DNA of 64,000 nucleotides. Source: VGTK01 sp046327915 (GTDB taxonomy: Bacteria > Desulfobacterota > Binatia > UBA12015). Of this stretch, positions 46,875 through 55,416 are shown one piece after another. How positions within the stretch are numbered: position 1 is the first letter of the stretch; each line of letters begins with the position of its first letter. Both the position numbers and the translations under genes were made by a program. A model generated the notes under the pieces. The model saw only the letters and a program-made list of their open reading frames with translations. It did not search any database and was not told the DNA's origin. The stretch is from positions 124,001 to 188,000 of the forward strand of contig JAXLXO010000007.1 in assembly GCA_046327915.1 (NCBI GenBank), written 5' to 3'.

Positions 46875-46897
46875 GCGGCCGCCGCTCAGGCGGCCGC
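46875..46897. terminator. Perfect 9-bp hairpin overlapping the gshA stop codon
   Basis: GCGGCCGCC/GGCGGCCGC stem with a 5-nt GCTCA loop. The stop codon of the convergent glutamate-cysteine ligase gene lies within the loop (46886-46888). It follows the small membrane-protein gene by 16 nt and can act on both strands. Confidence 0.6.
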
Positions 46898-48271
46898 AGG
46901 CAGCCGGTACGCGGTGAGCTCCACCAGTCCGGCTGCGTCGCGCTTTCCGGCGTTCCATCTCTCGAGCACCAGCTCCGCCGGACAGCGCCCGCGCCGCGCG
47001 TCGTCGCGCGCGCGCTCGAGGTAGATCGCCTCGGTCTCGCCGCGCGCGTCGCGGCAGTTCTGCCGACGCAGACCCTCCTCCGCGATGTCGATCAGTTCGC
47101 GCGCGAGGTCCTGCACGCGGTACTTGCGCACCGGCGTCGCGAGCGCGCCCTTGTGCACCGCGGCGTTCAGGCGCACGCGCTCCTCGAAGCTCCAGTCCTT
47201 CACCAGGTCCCACGCGCCGAGCATGCAGTCCGGCTCGTAGAGCACGCCCTTCGCGATCGCGGACAGCGCGAGCATCGACTCCGGGGGCTGGCTGTCGACC
47301 ATGCGCAGCTCGAGGTACTGCTTGAGGCGCACCTCCGGGAACAGGGTCGAGAGGTGCAGCGCGAAGTCGCCGACGGTCGCGCGAAGCCCGTTCGCGCCCT
47401 CCTTCCAGAAGCGGCGGAACGGCACGCCCGTCAGGTCGTGGTAGGTCTTTCCGCGCTTGACGAAGTACATCGGCACGTCGAGCGCCCACTCGACGTAGTC
47501 GATGAAGCCCGCGCGCGGCGAGAACACGAACGGCAGGATGCCCGAGCGGCTGTTGTCGGTGTCGGTCCAGATGTGGCCGCGGTACGACAGATAGCCGTTG
47601 GGCTTGCCGTCGCTGATCGGCGAGTTGGCGAACAGCGCGTTCAGGATCGGACCGATGCCGGTGGCGACGCGCACCTTCTGCATCGCGTCCGACTCGCTCG
47701 AGAAGTCGAGGTTCACCTGGACCGTCGCGGTCTGCTTCATCATCCGCTGGCCCATGGTCCCGACCTTCAGCATGTACGGGCCCATGATCCCGTAGCGCTT
47801 CTTCGGCACCCACTCGATCTCGTCGAGCGTGCTGAAGGGCTGGATGCCGAGGCCGAGAAACGCGACGTCGAGCTCGTCGCCGACCGCGACGATCTGGCCG
47901 ACGTGCTCGCGCAGCTCCTCGTCCGCCTCGTGCAGCGTCGCGTACGGCTTCCCGGAGAGCTCGATCTGACCGCCCGGCTCGAGCGTGATCTCGCCCCGGC
48001 CCCCGGACAGAGCGATGATGCGGCCTTCCTCCTCCTGCGGCTCCCAGCCGTAGCGGTCGGCGAGGCGGGCCAGGATCTTCTCGACCCCGCGCGGACCGGA
48101 GAATGGAATCGCGGCGCCGGTACGACGGTCGACCGCGGCCTTCTCGTACTCGGTGCCGACGCGGAACTCCGAGCGCGGCTTTGCCCCGCGCTCGAAGTGC
48201 TCGAGCAGCTGCTCGATGCTCTCGATCGGCGCGGCGTCGGGGCCGGTCTCGTCAGCGATGTAGTCGGACAT
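46886..48271 (-). CDS. gshA: Glutamate-cysteine ligase, plant type
   Basis: 461-residue ATP-dependent gamma-glutamylcysteine synthetase of the GCS2 family (plant/alphaproteobacterial form). The active-site segments FRVGTEYEKAAVD, SGGRGEITLEPGGQIELSGKP and KQYLELRMVDSQPPE, ending in C-terminal ATP-site strands, are clear. First step of glutathione synthesis; consistent with the GST gene in this window, but gshB is not present here. Start ATG 48271 has GAGGAGCGG upstream. Convergent with the small membrane protein gene. Confidence 0.93.
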   Translation of the reverse strand: MSDYIADETGPDAAPIESIEQLLEHFERGAKPRSEFRVGTEYEKAAVDRRTGAAIPFSGPRGVEKILARLADRYGWEPQEEEGRIIALSGGRGEITLEPGGQIELSGKPYATLHEADEELREHVGQIVAVGDELDVAFLGLGIQPFSTLDEIEWVPKKRYGIMGPYMLKVGTMGQRMMKQTATVQVNLDFSSESDAMQKVRVATGIGPILNALFANSPISDGKPNGYLSYRGHIWTDTDNSRSGILPFVFSPRAGFIDYVEWALDVPMYFVKRGKTYHDLTGVPFRRFWKEGANGLRATVGDFALHLSTLFPEVRLKQYLELRMVDSQPPESMLALSAIAKGVLYEPDCMLGAWDLVKDWSFEERVRLNAAVHKGALATPVRKYRVQDLARELIDIAEEGLRRQNCRDARGETEAIYLERARDDARRGRCPAELVLERWNAGKRDAAGLVELTAYRLPAAA

Positions 48272-48386
48272 TCCGCTCCTCGGCCCGGACGGGGTTCGGA
48301 TGCGCACAAAATGGGCGCGGGGTGCCGGAAAGGCGCAACAGTAGGAGGCCGATCGCGCCGAAACAAGACGCGTCCGCCGCGCGGCG

Positions 48387-48953
48387 TCAGTCCTCGATCA
48401 GGACGAGCGTGCCGTCGGGCACCATCTCGTAGAGCTCGACGACGTCGTCGTTCATCAGCGACACGCAGCCGAACGTCCAGTCGATGCCGAGCTGGTTGAA
48501 GCGCTCCTTGTCGGTGCCGTGGATGCCGATCTCGCCGCCGGGTCCGGCGGCCGCGAGCCCCTCCTCGAGCGCGCGCCGGTGGTCGTCGCGGTCGCTCAGG
48601 TTCGGGTAGTCGAGCAGCATGAAGCGCGTCCAGCGCGCGTGCGGCCGCTTGCCGACGATGCGGTACAGGCCGTTCGGCGTGCGCCGGTCGCCCTCGTGCA
48701 CCTTGACGCCGGGCACGCGGCCGAACGCGATCTTGTCGAACGTCCGCGCCCATTCCCCGTAGTGGTAGACGCTGAGCGTCCGGCACGAGCGCCGCACCAC
48801 GATGACCCACGGCTCGGCCCGCGCCCACTCGAGCGGAGAACGGTCGTCGCGCGGCGGCGCGTTCAGCATCGACGACGTCGGCAACGTCGACGTCTCCGTG
48901 CACGCGAGCGGCGCGAGCAGCAGCAGGAGCACCAGCGCGCCGCGAAGCGCCAT
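48387..48953 (-). CDS. L,D-transpeptidase lipoprotein (YafK type)
   Basis: 188-residue YkuD-family lipoprotein. N-terminal signal with lipobox LAPLAC (hydrophobic stretch residues 6-18), a short linker, then the catalytic domain: GDRRTPNGLYRIVGK, GIHGTDKERFNQLGIDWTFGCVSLMNDDVVELY with the catalytic Cys in GCVSL. A second, smaller LD-transpeptidase than the one at 44.4-45.7 kb and of a different subfamily, similar to YafK/DpaA, which cleaves lipoprotein from peptidoglycan. Start ATG 48953 is favoured; a GGAGG abuts it. Confidence 0.88.
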   Translation of the reverse strand: MALRGALVLLLLLAPLACTETSTLPTSSMLNAPPRDDRSPLEWARAEPWVIVVRRSCRTLSVYHYGEWARTFDKIAFGRVPGVKVHEGDRRTPNGLYRIVGKRPHARWTRFMLLDYPNLSDRDDHRRALEEGLAAAGPGGEIGIHGTDKERFNQLGIDWTFGCVSLMNDDVVELYEMVPDGTLVLIED

Positions 48954-49116
48954 CCTCCACCCGGCAGTCCTTCCCACGCGCGACCCTATACCATCCCGCA
49001 CTGCGTGCGGGACGGGGGAGAGCGCGTTGGCAAGGTGGCGAGGTCCGGGTAAACAGGTGCGCTGCGGCCGGTCCGGGCAGCAGCGCCTCGCCACGCCGCA
49101 ACCAGGAGAAAGCCGC

Positions 49117-49596
49117 ATGTCCGTCGATCAGCTCGAGTTCCGCAGGGTCATGGGACACTTCGCGACCGGAGTGACCGTCGTCACGTCGCACGACGGCGCC
49201 GGCAAGCTCGGCGGGCTCACCGCGAACTCGGTCGCGTCGGTGTCGCTCGACCCACCGCTGGTGCTCGTCTGCGTCGACAAGAAGTCCGACAGCTATCCGC
49301 TCTTCGCCGCGTCGCAGACCTTCGCGGTGAACATCCTCGCCAACGAGCAGGAGACGCTGTCGCGCCGCTTCGCGAAGTCGGGCGGCGACAAGTTCACCGG
49401 CGTCGGCTACCGCATCGGCAGCACCGGCTGCCCGATCCTGAGCGACACCATCGCATTCCTCGACTGCAGGGTGCGCTACACGTTCGAGGCCGGCGACCAC
49501 ACGATCTACGTCGGCGAGGCGGTCGAGATCGCGGTGGGATCGGAGGCGGATCCGCTGCTCTACTTCCGCGGCGGCTACCGGAACCTGAGCGCATGA
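49117..49596 (+). CDS. Flavin reductase-domain protein
   Basis: 159-residue split-barrel FMN reductase, small component of two-component monooxygenases (HpaC/ActVB type). HFATGVTVVTSHDG, GLTANSVASVSLDPPLVLVCVDKKS and FAVNILANEQ are the flavin-site strands. It supplies reduced FMN to a partner oxygenase, none of which is in the window. ATG 49117 with AGGAGA upstream. Overlaps the BMP lipoprotein start by 4 nt. Confidence 0.92.
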   Translation: MSVDQLEFRRVMGHFATGVTVVTSHDGAGKLGGLTANSVASVSLDPPLVLVCVDKKSDSYPLFAASQTFAVNILANEQETLSRRFAKSGGDKFTGVGYRIGSTGCPILSDTIAFLDCRVRYTFEAGDHTIYVGEAVEIAVGSEADPLLYFRGGYRNLSA

Positions 49597-50582
49597 GCGG
49601 GCGGCGCGCGCGCGCGACGCTCCTCCTCGCCGTCACCCTCTTCGCGGTCGCCGGCTGCCAGCAGAGCGGCGGCGGCGGCGCCGGCGGCGAGAAGCCGTTC
49701 CGGGTCGCACTGCTGACGCCGGGTCCGATCAGCGACGGCGGCTGGAACGCGAGCGCGTACGACGGGCTGCAGCTCATCAAGAAGGAGCTCGGCGCCGAGA
49801 TCAGCAACGTGCAGACGGGCACGCCGAGCGAGTTCGCACAGGGCTTTCGCGACTACGCGGAGCAGGGCTACGACCTCGTCTTCGGGCACGGCTTCGAATT
49901 CCAGGATCCCGCGATGCAGGCCGGGAAGGAGTTCCCGAACACCGCGTTCGTCGTCAGCTCGGGCAGCGTGCACGCAGCGAACGTCGCGTCGATGACCTTC
50001 CACCTCGACCAGGCGACGTACCTCGCCGGCATCGTCGCCGCGTCGCTGTCGAAGACCGGCCGCGCCGGCTGCGTCGGCGGCATCAAGCTGCCGGTGATCC
50101 GGACCACGTTCGAGGGCTTCACCGCCGGCGCGAAGAGCGTCAAGCCCGATTTCGTCGTCGCCGAGGCCTACACCGGAAGCTTCGAGGACGTCGCCGCCGC
50201 CAAGGCCGCAACCGACGCCCTGATCGCGCAGGGCGCCGACTTCGTCCTGCAGAATGCTGACGCGGCCGGGCTCGGCGTCTTCCAGTCCGCCGGTGCGAAG
50301 GGCGTGCTCGCCTTCGGCACCAACCGCGACCAGAGCGACGTCGCGCCCGACACCGTGCTCGCCAGCGCGACCATCTCGATCCCGAAGGCCTTCCTGCAGG
50401 TCGCGCGCGAGGTGAAGGAGAAGATGTTCCAGGGACGCGTTCTCGAGGAGGACCTCGCGAGCGGCGTCATCGGCTTCGTCGTCAACCCGAAGCTCGCGAA
50501 TCGGATCCCCGCGGACGTGCAGCAGCGCGTCGCCGATGCGCAGAAGCAGATCGAGAGCGGGGCACTGAAGGTCGGACAATGA
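49593..50582 (+). CDS. BMP-family (PnrA/Med-like) substrate-binding lipoprotein
   Basis: 329-residue lipoprotein: signal with lipobox VAGC near residue 22, then a periplasmic-binding fold of the BMP family (VALLTPGPISDGGWNASAYDGL, GYDLVFGHGFEFQDPAM, GGIKLPVIRTTFEGF, GTNRDQSDVAPDTVLAS), which binds nucleosides in known members. No ATPase or permease gene accompanies it, so it is an orphan binding protein here. Overlaps flavin reductase and glmU by 4 nt each, so it shares their transcript. Confidence 0.9.
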   Translation: MSGRRARATLLLAVTLFAVAGCQQSGGGGAGGEKPFRVALLTPGPISDGGWNASAYDGLQLIKKELGAEISNVQTGTPSEFAQGFRDYAEQGYDLVFGHGFEFQDPAMQAGKEFPNTAFVVSSGSVHAANVASMTFHLDQATYLAGIVAASLSKTGRAGCVGGIKLPVIRTTFEGFTAGAKSVKPDFVVAEAYTGSFEDVAAAKAATDALIAQGADFVLQNADAAGLGVFQSAGAKGVLAFGTNRDQSDVAPDTVLASATISIPKAFLQVAREVKEKMFQGRVLEEDLASGVIGFVVNPKLANRIPADVQQRVADAQKQIESGALKVGQ

Positions 50583-52006
50583 GCGGAACGTCGGTCTCGG
50601 ACGCGCGCGACGCGCGCCTCGCGGTGGTGGTGCTGGCGGCGGGGCAGGGAACGCGGATGAAGTCCGCGCACGCGAAGGTGCTGCACCGTCTCGGCGGCAA
50701 GCCGCTGATCCGCCACGTGCTCGACGCGTGCGCTCCGCTCGGAGCCGCGCACGCCGTGGTCGTCGTCGGACATCAGGCGGAGAAGGTCGAGGCGGCCTGC
50801 GGCGGATACGGCGCGGCGTTCGCACTGCAACGCGAGCAGCGGGGCACGGGGCACGCGGTCCGCGTCGCCTGCGAGGCGCGGCTGGGCGGTTTCGCCGGCG
50901 ATGTCGTGATCGTCTACGGCGACGTGCCGCTGCTCGAGACCGCGACGCTGCAGCGCCTCCTGCGCCGCCACCGCGAGCAGGGCGCGCTGCTCTCGCTGCT
51001 CACCACCGTGGTCGACGACCCGTTCGGCTACGGCCGCATCGTGCGCGACGGCGCGGGCCGTCTCGAGGCGATCGTCGAGGAGCGCGACGCGAGCGACGCG
51101 CAGAAGCCGATCCGCGAGGTGAACCCCGGCATCTACTGCGTGCAGAGCGGCTTTCTCGCCGAGGCGCTCGCCGGTCTTTCGCCGAACAACGCGCAGGGCG
51201 AGCTCTACTTGACGGACATCGTCGCGGCCGCCGTCGCGCGCGGCGGTGCGCTCGTCACCGAGCCCGTCGATCCGCACGAGGTCGCGGGCATCAACTCGCG
51301 CGCGGAGCTGGCACGGCTCGAGGCCGTGCTGCGCCAGAACGTCGTCGCGCGCCACATGGCGGCGGGCGTGACCTTCCTCGATCCGGCGACCGCGTACGTC
51401 GAGGCGTCGGTGACGATCGGCGCCGACACGGTGATCGGCCCTTCCGTCCACCTGCAGGGCCACACGACGATCGGCCGCGACTGCACGATCGAGGGCAACG
51501 CGTACGTCACCGACTGCGAGCTCGCGGACGGCGTCCGCCTGCGTCCGATGGTGGTTCTCGCCGAGGCGAAGGTCGGCAGCGGTGCGATCGTCGGGCCGTT
51601 CGCGCAGCTGCGGCCCGGCGCGGAGCTGCACGAGGACGTCCACATCGGCAACTTCGTCGAGGTGAAGAAGTCGGTGATCGGCGCCGGTACCAAGGCGAAC
51701 CACCTGGCCTATCTGGGCGACGCGACGATCGGCCGCGCGAGCAACATCGGCGCGGGCACGATCACCTGCAACTACGACGGCTTCGTGAAGCACCGCACGA
51801 TCATCGGCGACCGCGTGCAGATCGGCAGCGACAGCCAGCTGGTGGCGCCGGTGACGATCGGCGACGACGCCTACGTCGCGACCGGAACGACCGTGCGCCA
51901 CGACGTCGAGCCCGGCGCGCTCGCGTTCAATCCGAAGCCCGACCAGCGCCGCGCGGGCTGGGTCGAAGGCTTCCGCAAGCGGAAGGCGCCGGCGAAGAAG
52001 GGCTGA
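50579..52006 (+). CDS. glmU: Bifunctional N-acetylglucosamine-1-phosphate uridyltransferase / glucosamine-1-phosphate acetyltransferase
   Basis: 475-residue GlmU (E. coli 456). N-terminal pyrophosphorylase domain with VVLAAGQGTRMKSAHAKVLHRLGGKPL (19-45), GTGHAVR and YGDVPLL; C-terminal left-handed beta-helix with hexapeptide repeats (GPFAQLRPGAELHEDVHIGNFVEVKKSVIGAGTKANHLAYLGDA) and the SGTxx region. It makes UDP-GlcNAc, with GlmS encoded 1.5 kb downstream. ATG 50579 overlaps the BMP gene stop. Confidence 0.96.
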   Translation: MSGTSVSDARDARLAVVVLAAGQGTRMKSAHAKVLHRLGGKPLIRHVLDACAPLGAAHAVVVVGHQAEKVEAACGGYGAAFALQREQRGTGHAVRVACEARLGGFAGDVVIVYGDVPLLETATLQRLLRRHREQGALLSLLTTVVDDPFGYGRIVRDGAGRLEAIVEERDASDAQKPIREVNPGIYCVQSGFLAEALAGLSPNNAQGELYLTDIVAAAVARGGALVTEPVDPHEVAGINSRAELARLEAVLRQNVVARHMAAGVTFLDPATAYVEASVTIGADTVIGPSVHLQGHTTIGRDCTIEGNAYVTDCELADGVRLRPMVVLAEAKVGSGAIVGPFAQLRPGAELHEDVHIGNFVEVKKSVIGAGTKANHLAYLGDATIGRASNIGAGTITCNYDGFVKHRTIIGDRVQIGSDSQLVAPVTIGDDAYVATGTTVRHDVEPGALAFNPKPDQRRAGWVEGFRKRKAPAKKG

Positions 52007-52036
52007 CCGCGCGCGGCCACGCGAGCGACTCCGCGC

Positions 52037-53275
52037 TCACGCCTGCGCGGCGCGCGCGGACCGGCGCTCGTCCGTCCGAGCGTCCTCCCGCGCCGCGACG
52101 CGCCCGAGCAGGAGATAGAGCGGCGCCATCGCGGCGAACAGCGCGGCGCACACGAGCCACGCGGCCGGAATCCCCCAGCCGCGCGCCACCGCACCGATCG
52201 CCAGCAGCCCGAGCGAGCCGCCGAGCATGAATGCCATGCCGCCGACCGAGAGCACGGTAGCGCGCAGGTCCTCGCCGACGTGCTCGTTCAGCCAGGCGGT
52301 CACGATCGGCTGTCGCGCGGCGGTGCCGACCTCGAAGATCACGAGTGCTGTGACCAGCGGCCAGAGCGCGTCGGCCAGGGCCGCCGCGACGAGGAACGCC
52401 GCACGCCACAGCGCGACGCCGAACAGCAGCCACTCGCGGCGCACACGCCGCAGCAGCGGGCCCACGACCAGCGAGCCCACCACCGCGGCGAGGTTCAGGA
52501 TCGCCCACGCCCAGCCGAGGAGCCAGAAGCCGCGGCCCGAGATCTCCTCGAGCCGCGGCGGCCAGTAGAGGATCACCGGCATGAACGCCGCCGCGCTGAC
52601 GACGGTCAGCAGGCACAGCATGCGCAGCACCGCGTGGTCGCGCACGGCGACGACGCCGCCCGTCACCGTGGTCCACATCGAGCGTGGCGCGGCGAGCCGA
52701 GACGCGCGGCGCACACCGCGGTCGTCGCGCATCGCGAGCAATCCGACGACGAAGGCGAAGCCGTTGAACGACGCGGCGACGAGCCACGTCGCGGTGAAGC
52801 CGAAGCGGTCCGCGAGGTAGCCGCACGCGACGCCGCCGACCACCATCACGCCGCGCACGATCGCCTGCGCGCGCGAGAACATGCGGTCGGCCGGGCGGTG
52901 ATCGCCCTCGGCGCGGACACCGTCGACCGCCCAGGCGTCGATCGCGCCGCTCGCGAGGGTCACGCCGAACGCGTCCACGATCTCGGCGACGGCGCAGGCG
53001 GTGAAGCCCTCCGCCACCGAGTACATCGAGAACGCGAGCATCCGGACCAGGCACGAGAGCAGGAACGAGACCTTCCGCCCGTACAGATCCGCCACCGCGC
53101 CGGTCGGCACCTCGAAGAGGAACGTGCCGAACTGGAAGATCGCCAGCACGAGCCCGACCTGGAAGAGGTCGAGGCCGCGGCTCTGCAGGAAGATGGGGTA
53201 GACCGGGTGCATGAACCAGCCGGGCAGGTTCCACAGCGCCACGACGACGTAGTAGGTGCGTTCGGTTCGCGTCAT
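52037..53275 (-). CDS. Major facilitator superfamily transporter
   Basis: 412-residue membrane protein with about 12 hydrophobic segments. The A-loop motif appears as PTGAVADLYGRKVSF (near residue 60) after TM2, and the second half repeats the pattern. It resembles drug/tetracycline-type MFS exporters (FLYEVPTGxxAD form). Start ATG 53275, no obvious Shine-Dalgarno. Inverted relative to glmU and glmS, which flank it; substrate unknown. Confidence 0.9.
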   Translation of the reverse strand: MTRTERTYYVVVALWNLPGWFMHPVYPIFLQSRGLDLFQVGLVLAIFQFGTFLFEVPTGAVADLYGRKVSFLLSCLVRMLAFSMYSVAEGFTACAVAEIVDAFGVTLASGAIDAWAVDGVRAEGDHRPADRMFSRAQAIVRGVMVVGGVACGYLADRFGFTATWLVAASFNGFAFVVGLLAMRDDRGVRRASRLAAPRSMWTTVTGGVVAVRDHAVLRMLCLLTVVSAAAFMPVILYWPPRLEEISGRGFWLLGWAWAILNLAAVVGSLVVGPLLRRVRREWLLFGVALWRAAFLVAAALADALWPLVTALVIFEVGTAARQPIVTAWLNEHVGEDLRATVLSVGGMAFMLGGSLGLLAIGAVARGWGIPAAWLVCAALFAAMAPLYLLLGRVAAREDARTDERRSARAAQA

Positions 53276-53413
53276 GGCCTGCTCCGCCCGGCGCGCCGGG
53301 CATCGGCTTCCCAGACGCCCCGGACGCCTTTCTGTCAACGCGGCGCGATGACACGATCGTCGAGAGCCGCCCCGCGACCCACGACGCCCCTCCGGCAACC
53401 CCTCCCGCGTCAC

Positions 53414-53459
53414 GACCTAAAGACCGGCATTGTTAGGTCCGATCAGCGCAGGGTAGTCT
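53414..53459 (+). promoter_or_regulatory. glmS promoter region with dyad
   Basis: GACCTAA (53414-53420) and TTAGGTC (53433-53439) are a perfect inverted repeat with a 12-nt spacer. TTGTTA (53430-53435), an 18-nt spacer and TAGTCT (53454-53459) form a weak sigma-70-like promoter, so the right arm overlaps the -35. The rest of the 53276-53413 region is GC-rich and without further signal. I see no glmS ribozyme core. Confidence 0.4.
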
Positions 53460-53496
53460 CCCCGACGACCTCAGGAGAAAACGGGAACCCCCACCT

Positions 53497-55326
53497 ATGT
53501 GCGGAATCATGGGCTACATCGGCGAGCAGGACGCGAGCCGGATCATCGTCGACGGCCTGCGCCGCCTGGAATACCGCGGCTACGACTCGGCCGGCGTCGC
53601 GACGCTCGTCAACGGCCACGTCGACATCCGGCGCTGCGTCGGCAAGCTCGACAACCTCGAGAAGCTGCTGCGCGACAAGCCCCTCGAGGGAGCGATCGGC
53701 CTCGGCCACACGCGCTGGGCGACGCACGGACGCCCATCCGAGGAGAACGCCCACCCGCACCGCGCCGGCAAGGTCGTGGTGATCCACAACGGGATCATCG
53801 AGAACTACCTCGAGCTGAAGGCCGAGCTGCAGAAGAAGGGGCGCACCTTCCACTCGGAGACCGACACCGAGGTCATCTCCCAGCTGATCGACGACCACCT
53901 GGCGAACGGGCTCACGTTCCTCGATGCGGCTCGCGCCGCGGTCAAGCAGCTGCAGGGGTCTTTCTCGATCGTGGTCCTGTGCGACGACGACAAGACACGC
54001 CTTCTCGCCGCGAAGACCGCGACCCCGATGGTGATCGGACTCGGCGAGGGCGAGAACTTCATCGCATCCGACATCCCCGCGATCCTCGACCACACGCGCA
54101 AGGTGCTGTTCCTCGAGGACGGCGAGATGGCCGAGGTTTCCCGCGACGGGGTGAAGGTCACCACGTTCGACGGCGAACCGGTCGAGCGCGCGCCGAAGCA
54201 CATCACCTGGGATCCGGTCACGGCGCAGAAGGGCGGCTTCAAGCACTTCCTCGCAAAGGAGATCCACGAGCAGCCGCAGGCGATGATCGACACCATGCTC
54301 GGGCGCATCCGCCAGGAGGAGGGCGACGTCGCCCTGCCGGAGCTCGATGCGCTCGGCCTCGACTGGTCGGGGATCAAGCGGATCTACCTCACCGCCTGCG
54401 GCACCGCGTGGCACTCGTGCCTGGTCGGCAAGTTCCTGCTCGAGGAGATGACCCGCATCCCGGTCGACGTCGATTACGCGAGCGAGTTCCGCTACCGGCA
54501 GCCGATCCTCGGCCCGGACGTGCTGCTGATCGCGGTGTCACAGTCGGGCGAGACCGCCGACACGCTCGCCGCCGTCGAGGAGGCGCGCGGCGCGGGCGCC
54601 AAGGTGCTGGCGATCTGCAACGTCGTCGACGCGTCGATCCCGCGGCGCTCGAACGGCGTGCTCTACACGCACGCGGGACCCGAGATCTCGGTCGCGAGCA
54701 CGAAGGCGTTCACCACCCAGCTCACGGCCTTCTACCTGCTGTCGCTGTACCTGGGACGCCAACTCGGCCGGCTCGACGAGCATCGCGGCCGCGCGCTGGT
54801 GTCGGACCTCGTGAACCTGCCGAGCCTCGTGCAGGAGACGCTGTCGCGCAGCAAGCAGATCGAGAAGATCGCCAAGAAGTACGGCCACGCCAGCGACTTC
54901 CTGTACCTGGGCCGCGGCATCAACTACCCGATCGCGCTCGAGGGCGCGCTGAAGCTCAAGGAGATCTCGTACATCCACGCCGAGGGCTATCCCGCCGGCG
55001 AGATGAAGCACGGGCCGATCGCGCTGATCGACGAGCAGCTGCCCGTGGTGGTCCTTCTGCCGAAGGACCCGATGTACCCGAAGACGCTGTCCAACCTGAA
55101 GGAGGTCGAGGCGCGCGGCGGGCGGATCATCGCGCTCACCGATGCGCCGTCACCCGAGCTCGAGGAAGTCGCCTGGGAGGTGGTGTCCATCCCGCAGGTG
55201 AACCACCTGCTCGCACCGATCCTGCTGGTGATTCCGCTGCAGCTTCTCGCATACTCGATCGCGGTGTACCGCGGCAGCGACGTCGACCAGCCGCGCAATC
55301 TCGCCAAGAGCGTCACGGTGGAGTGA
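53497..55326 (+). CDS. glmS: Glutamine-fructose-6-phosphate aminotransferase (isomerizing)
   Basis: 609-residue enzyme, same length as E. coli GlmS. N-terminal class II glutaminase with catalytic Cys2 (MCGIMGYIG), RYRGYDSAG, GLGHTRWATHG and HNGIIENY, then two SIS domains (ACGTAWHS, VSQSGETADTLAA, AEGYPAGEMKHGPIAL) ending RNLAKSVTVE. Converts fructose-6-phosphate and glutamine to glucosamine-6-phosphate, the entry to UDP-GlcNAc. GlmU lies upstream with an inverted MFS gene between. Start ATG 53497; the Shine-Dalgarno AGGAGA is 17-20 nt upstream, unusually far. Confidence 0.97.
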   Translation: MCGIMGYIGEQDASRIIVDGLRRLEYRGYDSAGVATLVNGHVDIRRCVGKLDNLEKLLRDKPLEGAIGLGHTRWATHGRPSEENAHPHRAGKVVVIHNGIIENYLELKAELQKKGRTFHSETDTEVISQLIDDHLANGLTFLDAARAAVKQLQGSFSIVVLCDDDKTRLLAAKTATPMVIGLGEGENFIASDIPAILDHTRKVLFLEDGEMAEVSRDGVKVTTFDGEPVERAPKHITWDPVTAQKGGFKHFLAKEIHEQPQAMIDTMLGRIRQEEGDVALPELDALGLDWSGIKRIYLTACGTAWHSCLVGKFLLEEMTRIPVDVDYASEFRYRQPILGPDVLLIAVSQSGETADTLAAVEEARGAGAKVLAICNVVDASIPRRSNGVLYTHAGPEISVASTKAFTTQLTAFYLLSLYLGRQLGRLDEHRGRALVSDLVNLPSLVQETLSRSKQIEKIAKKYGHASDFLYLGRGINYPIALEGALKLKEISYIHAEGYPAGEMKHGPIALIDEQLPVVVLLPKDPMYPKTLSNLKEVEARGGRIIALTDAPSPELEEVAWEVVSIPQVNHLLAPILLVIPLQLLAYSIAVYRGSDVDQPRNLAKSVTVE

Positions 55327-55416
55327 GACGAATTCCGCATCGGAGCCGCCATTTCGATTGGTGACCGATCGACCGGCGTGAGATAGCCTCCGATAGAACC
55401 ATCGCGGAGGGGAGCC

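Noticed and set aside
53276..53496. glmS ribozyme upstream of glmS
   Set aside because: No match to the ribozyme core that I can recognise, and the element is characteristic of Gram-positive bacteria.
55327..55416. Sigma-54 promoter before the first kinase of the 55.4 kb operon
   Set aside because: Candidate GG...GC pairs do not have the required 10-nt spacing.
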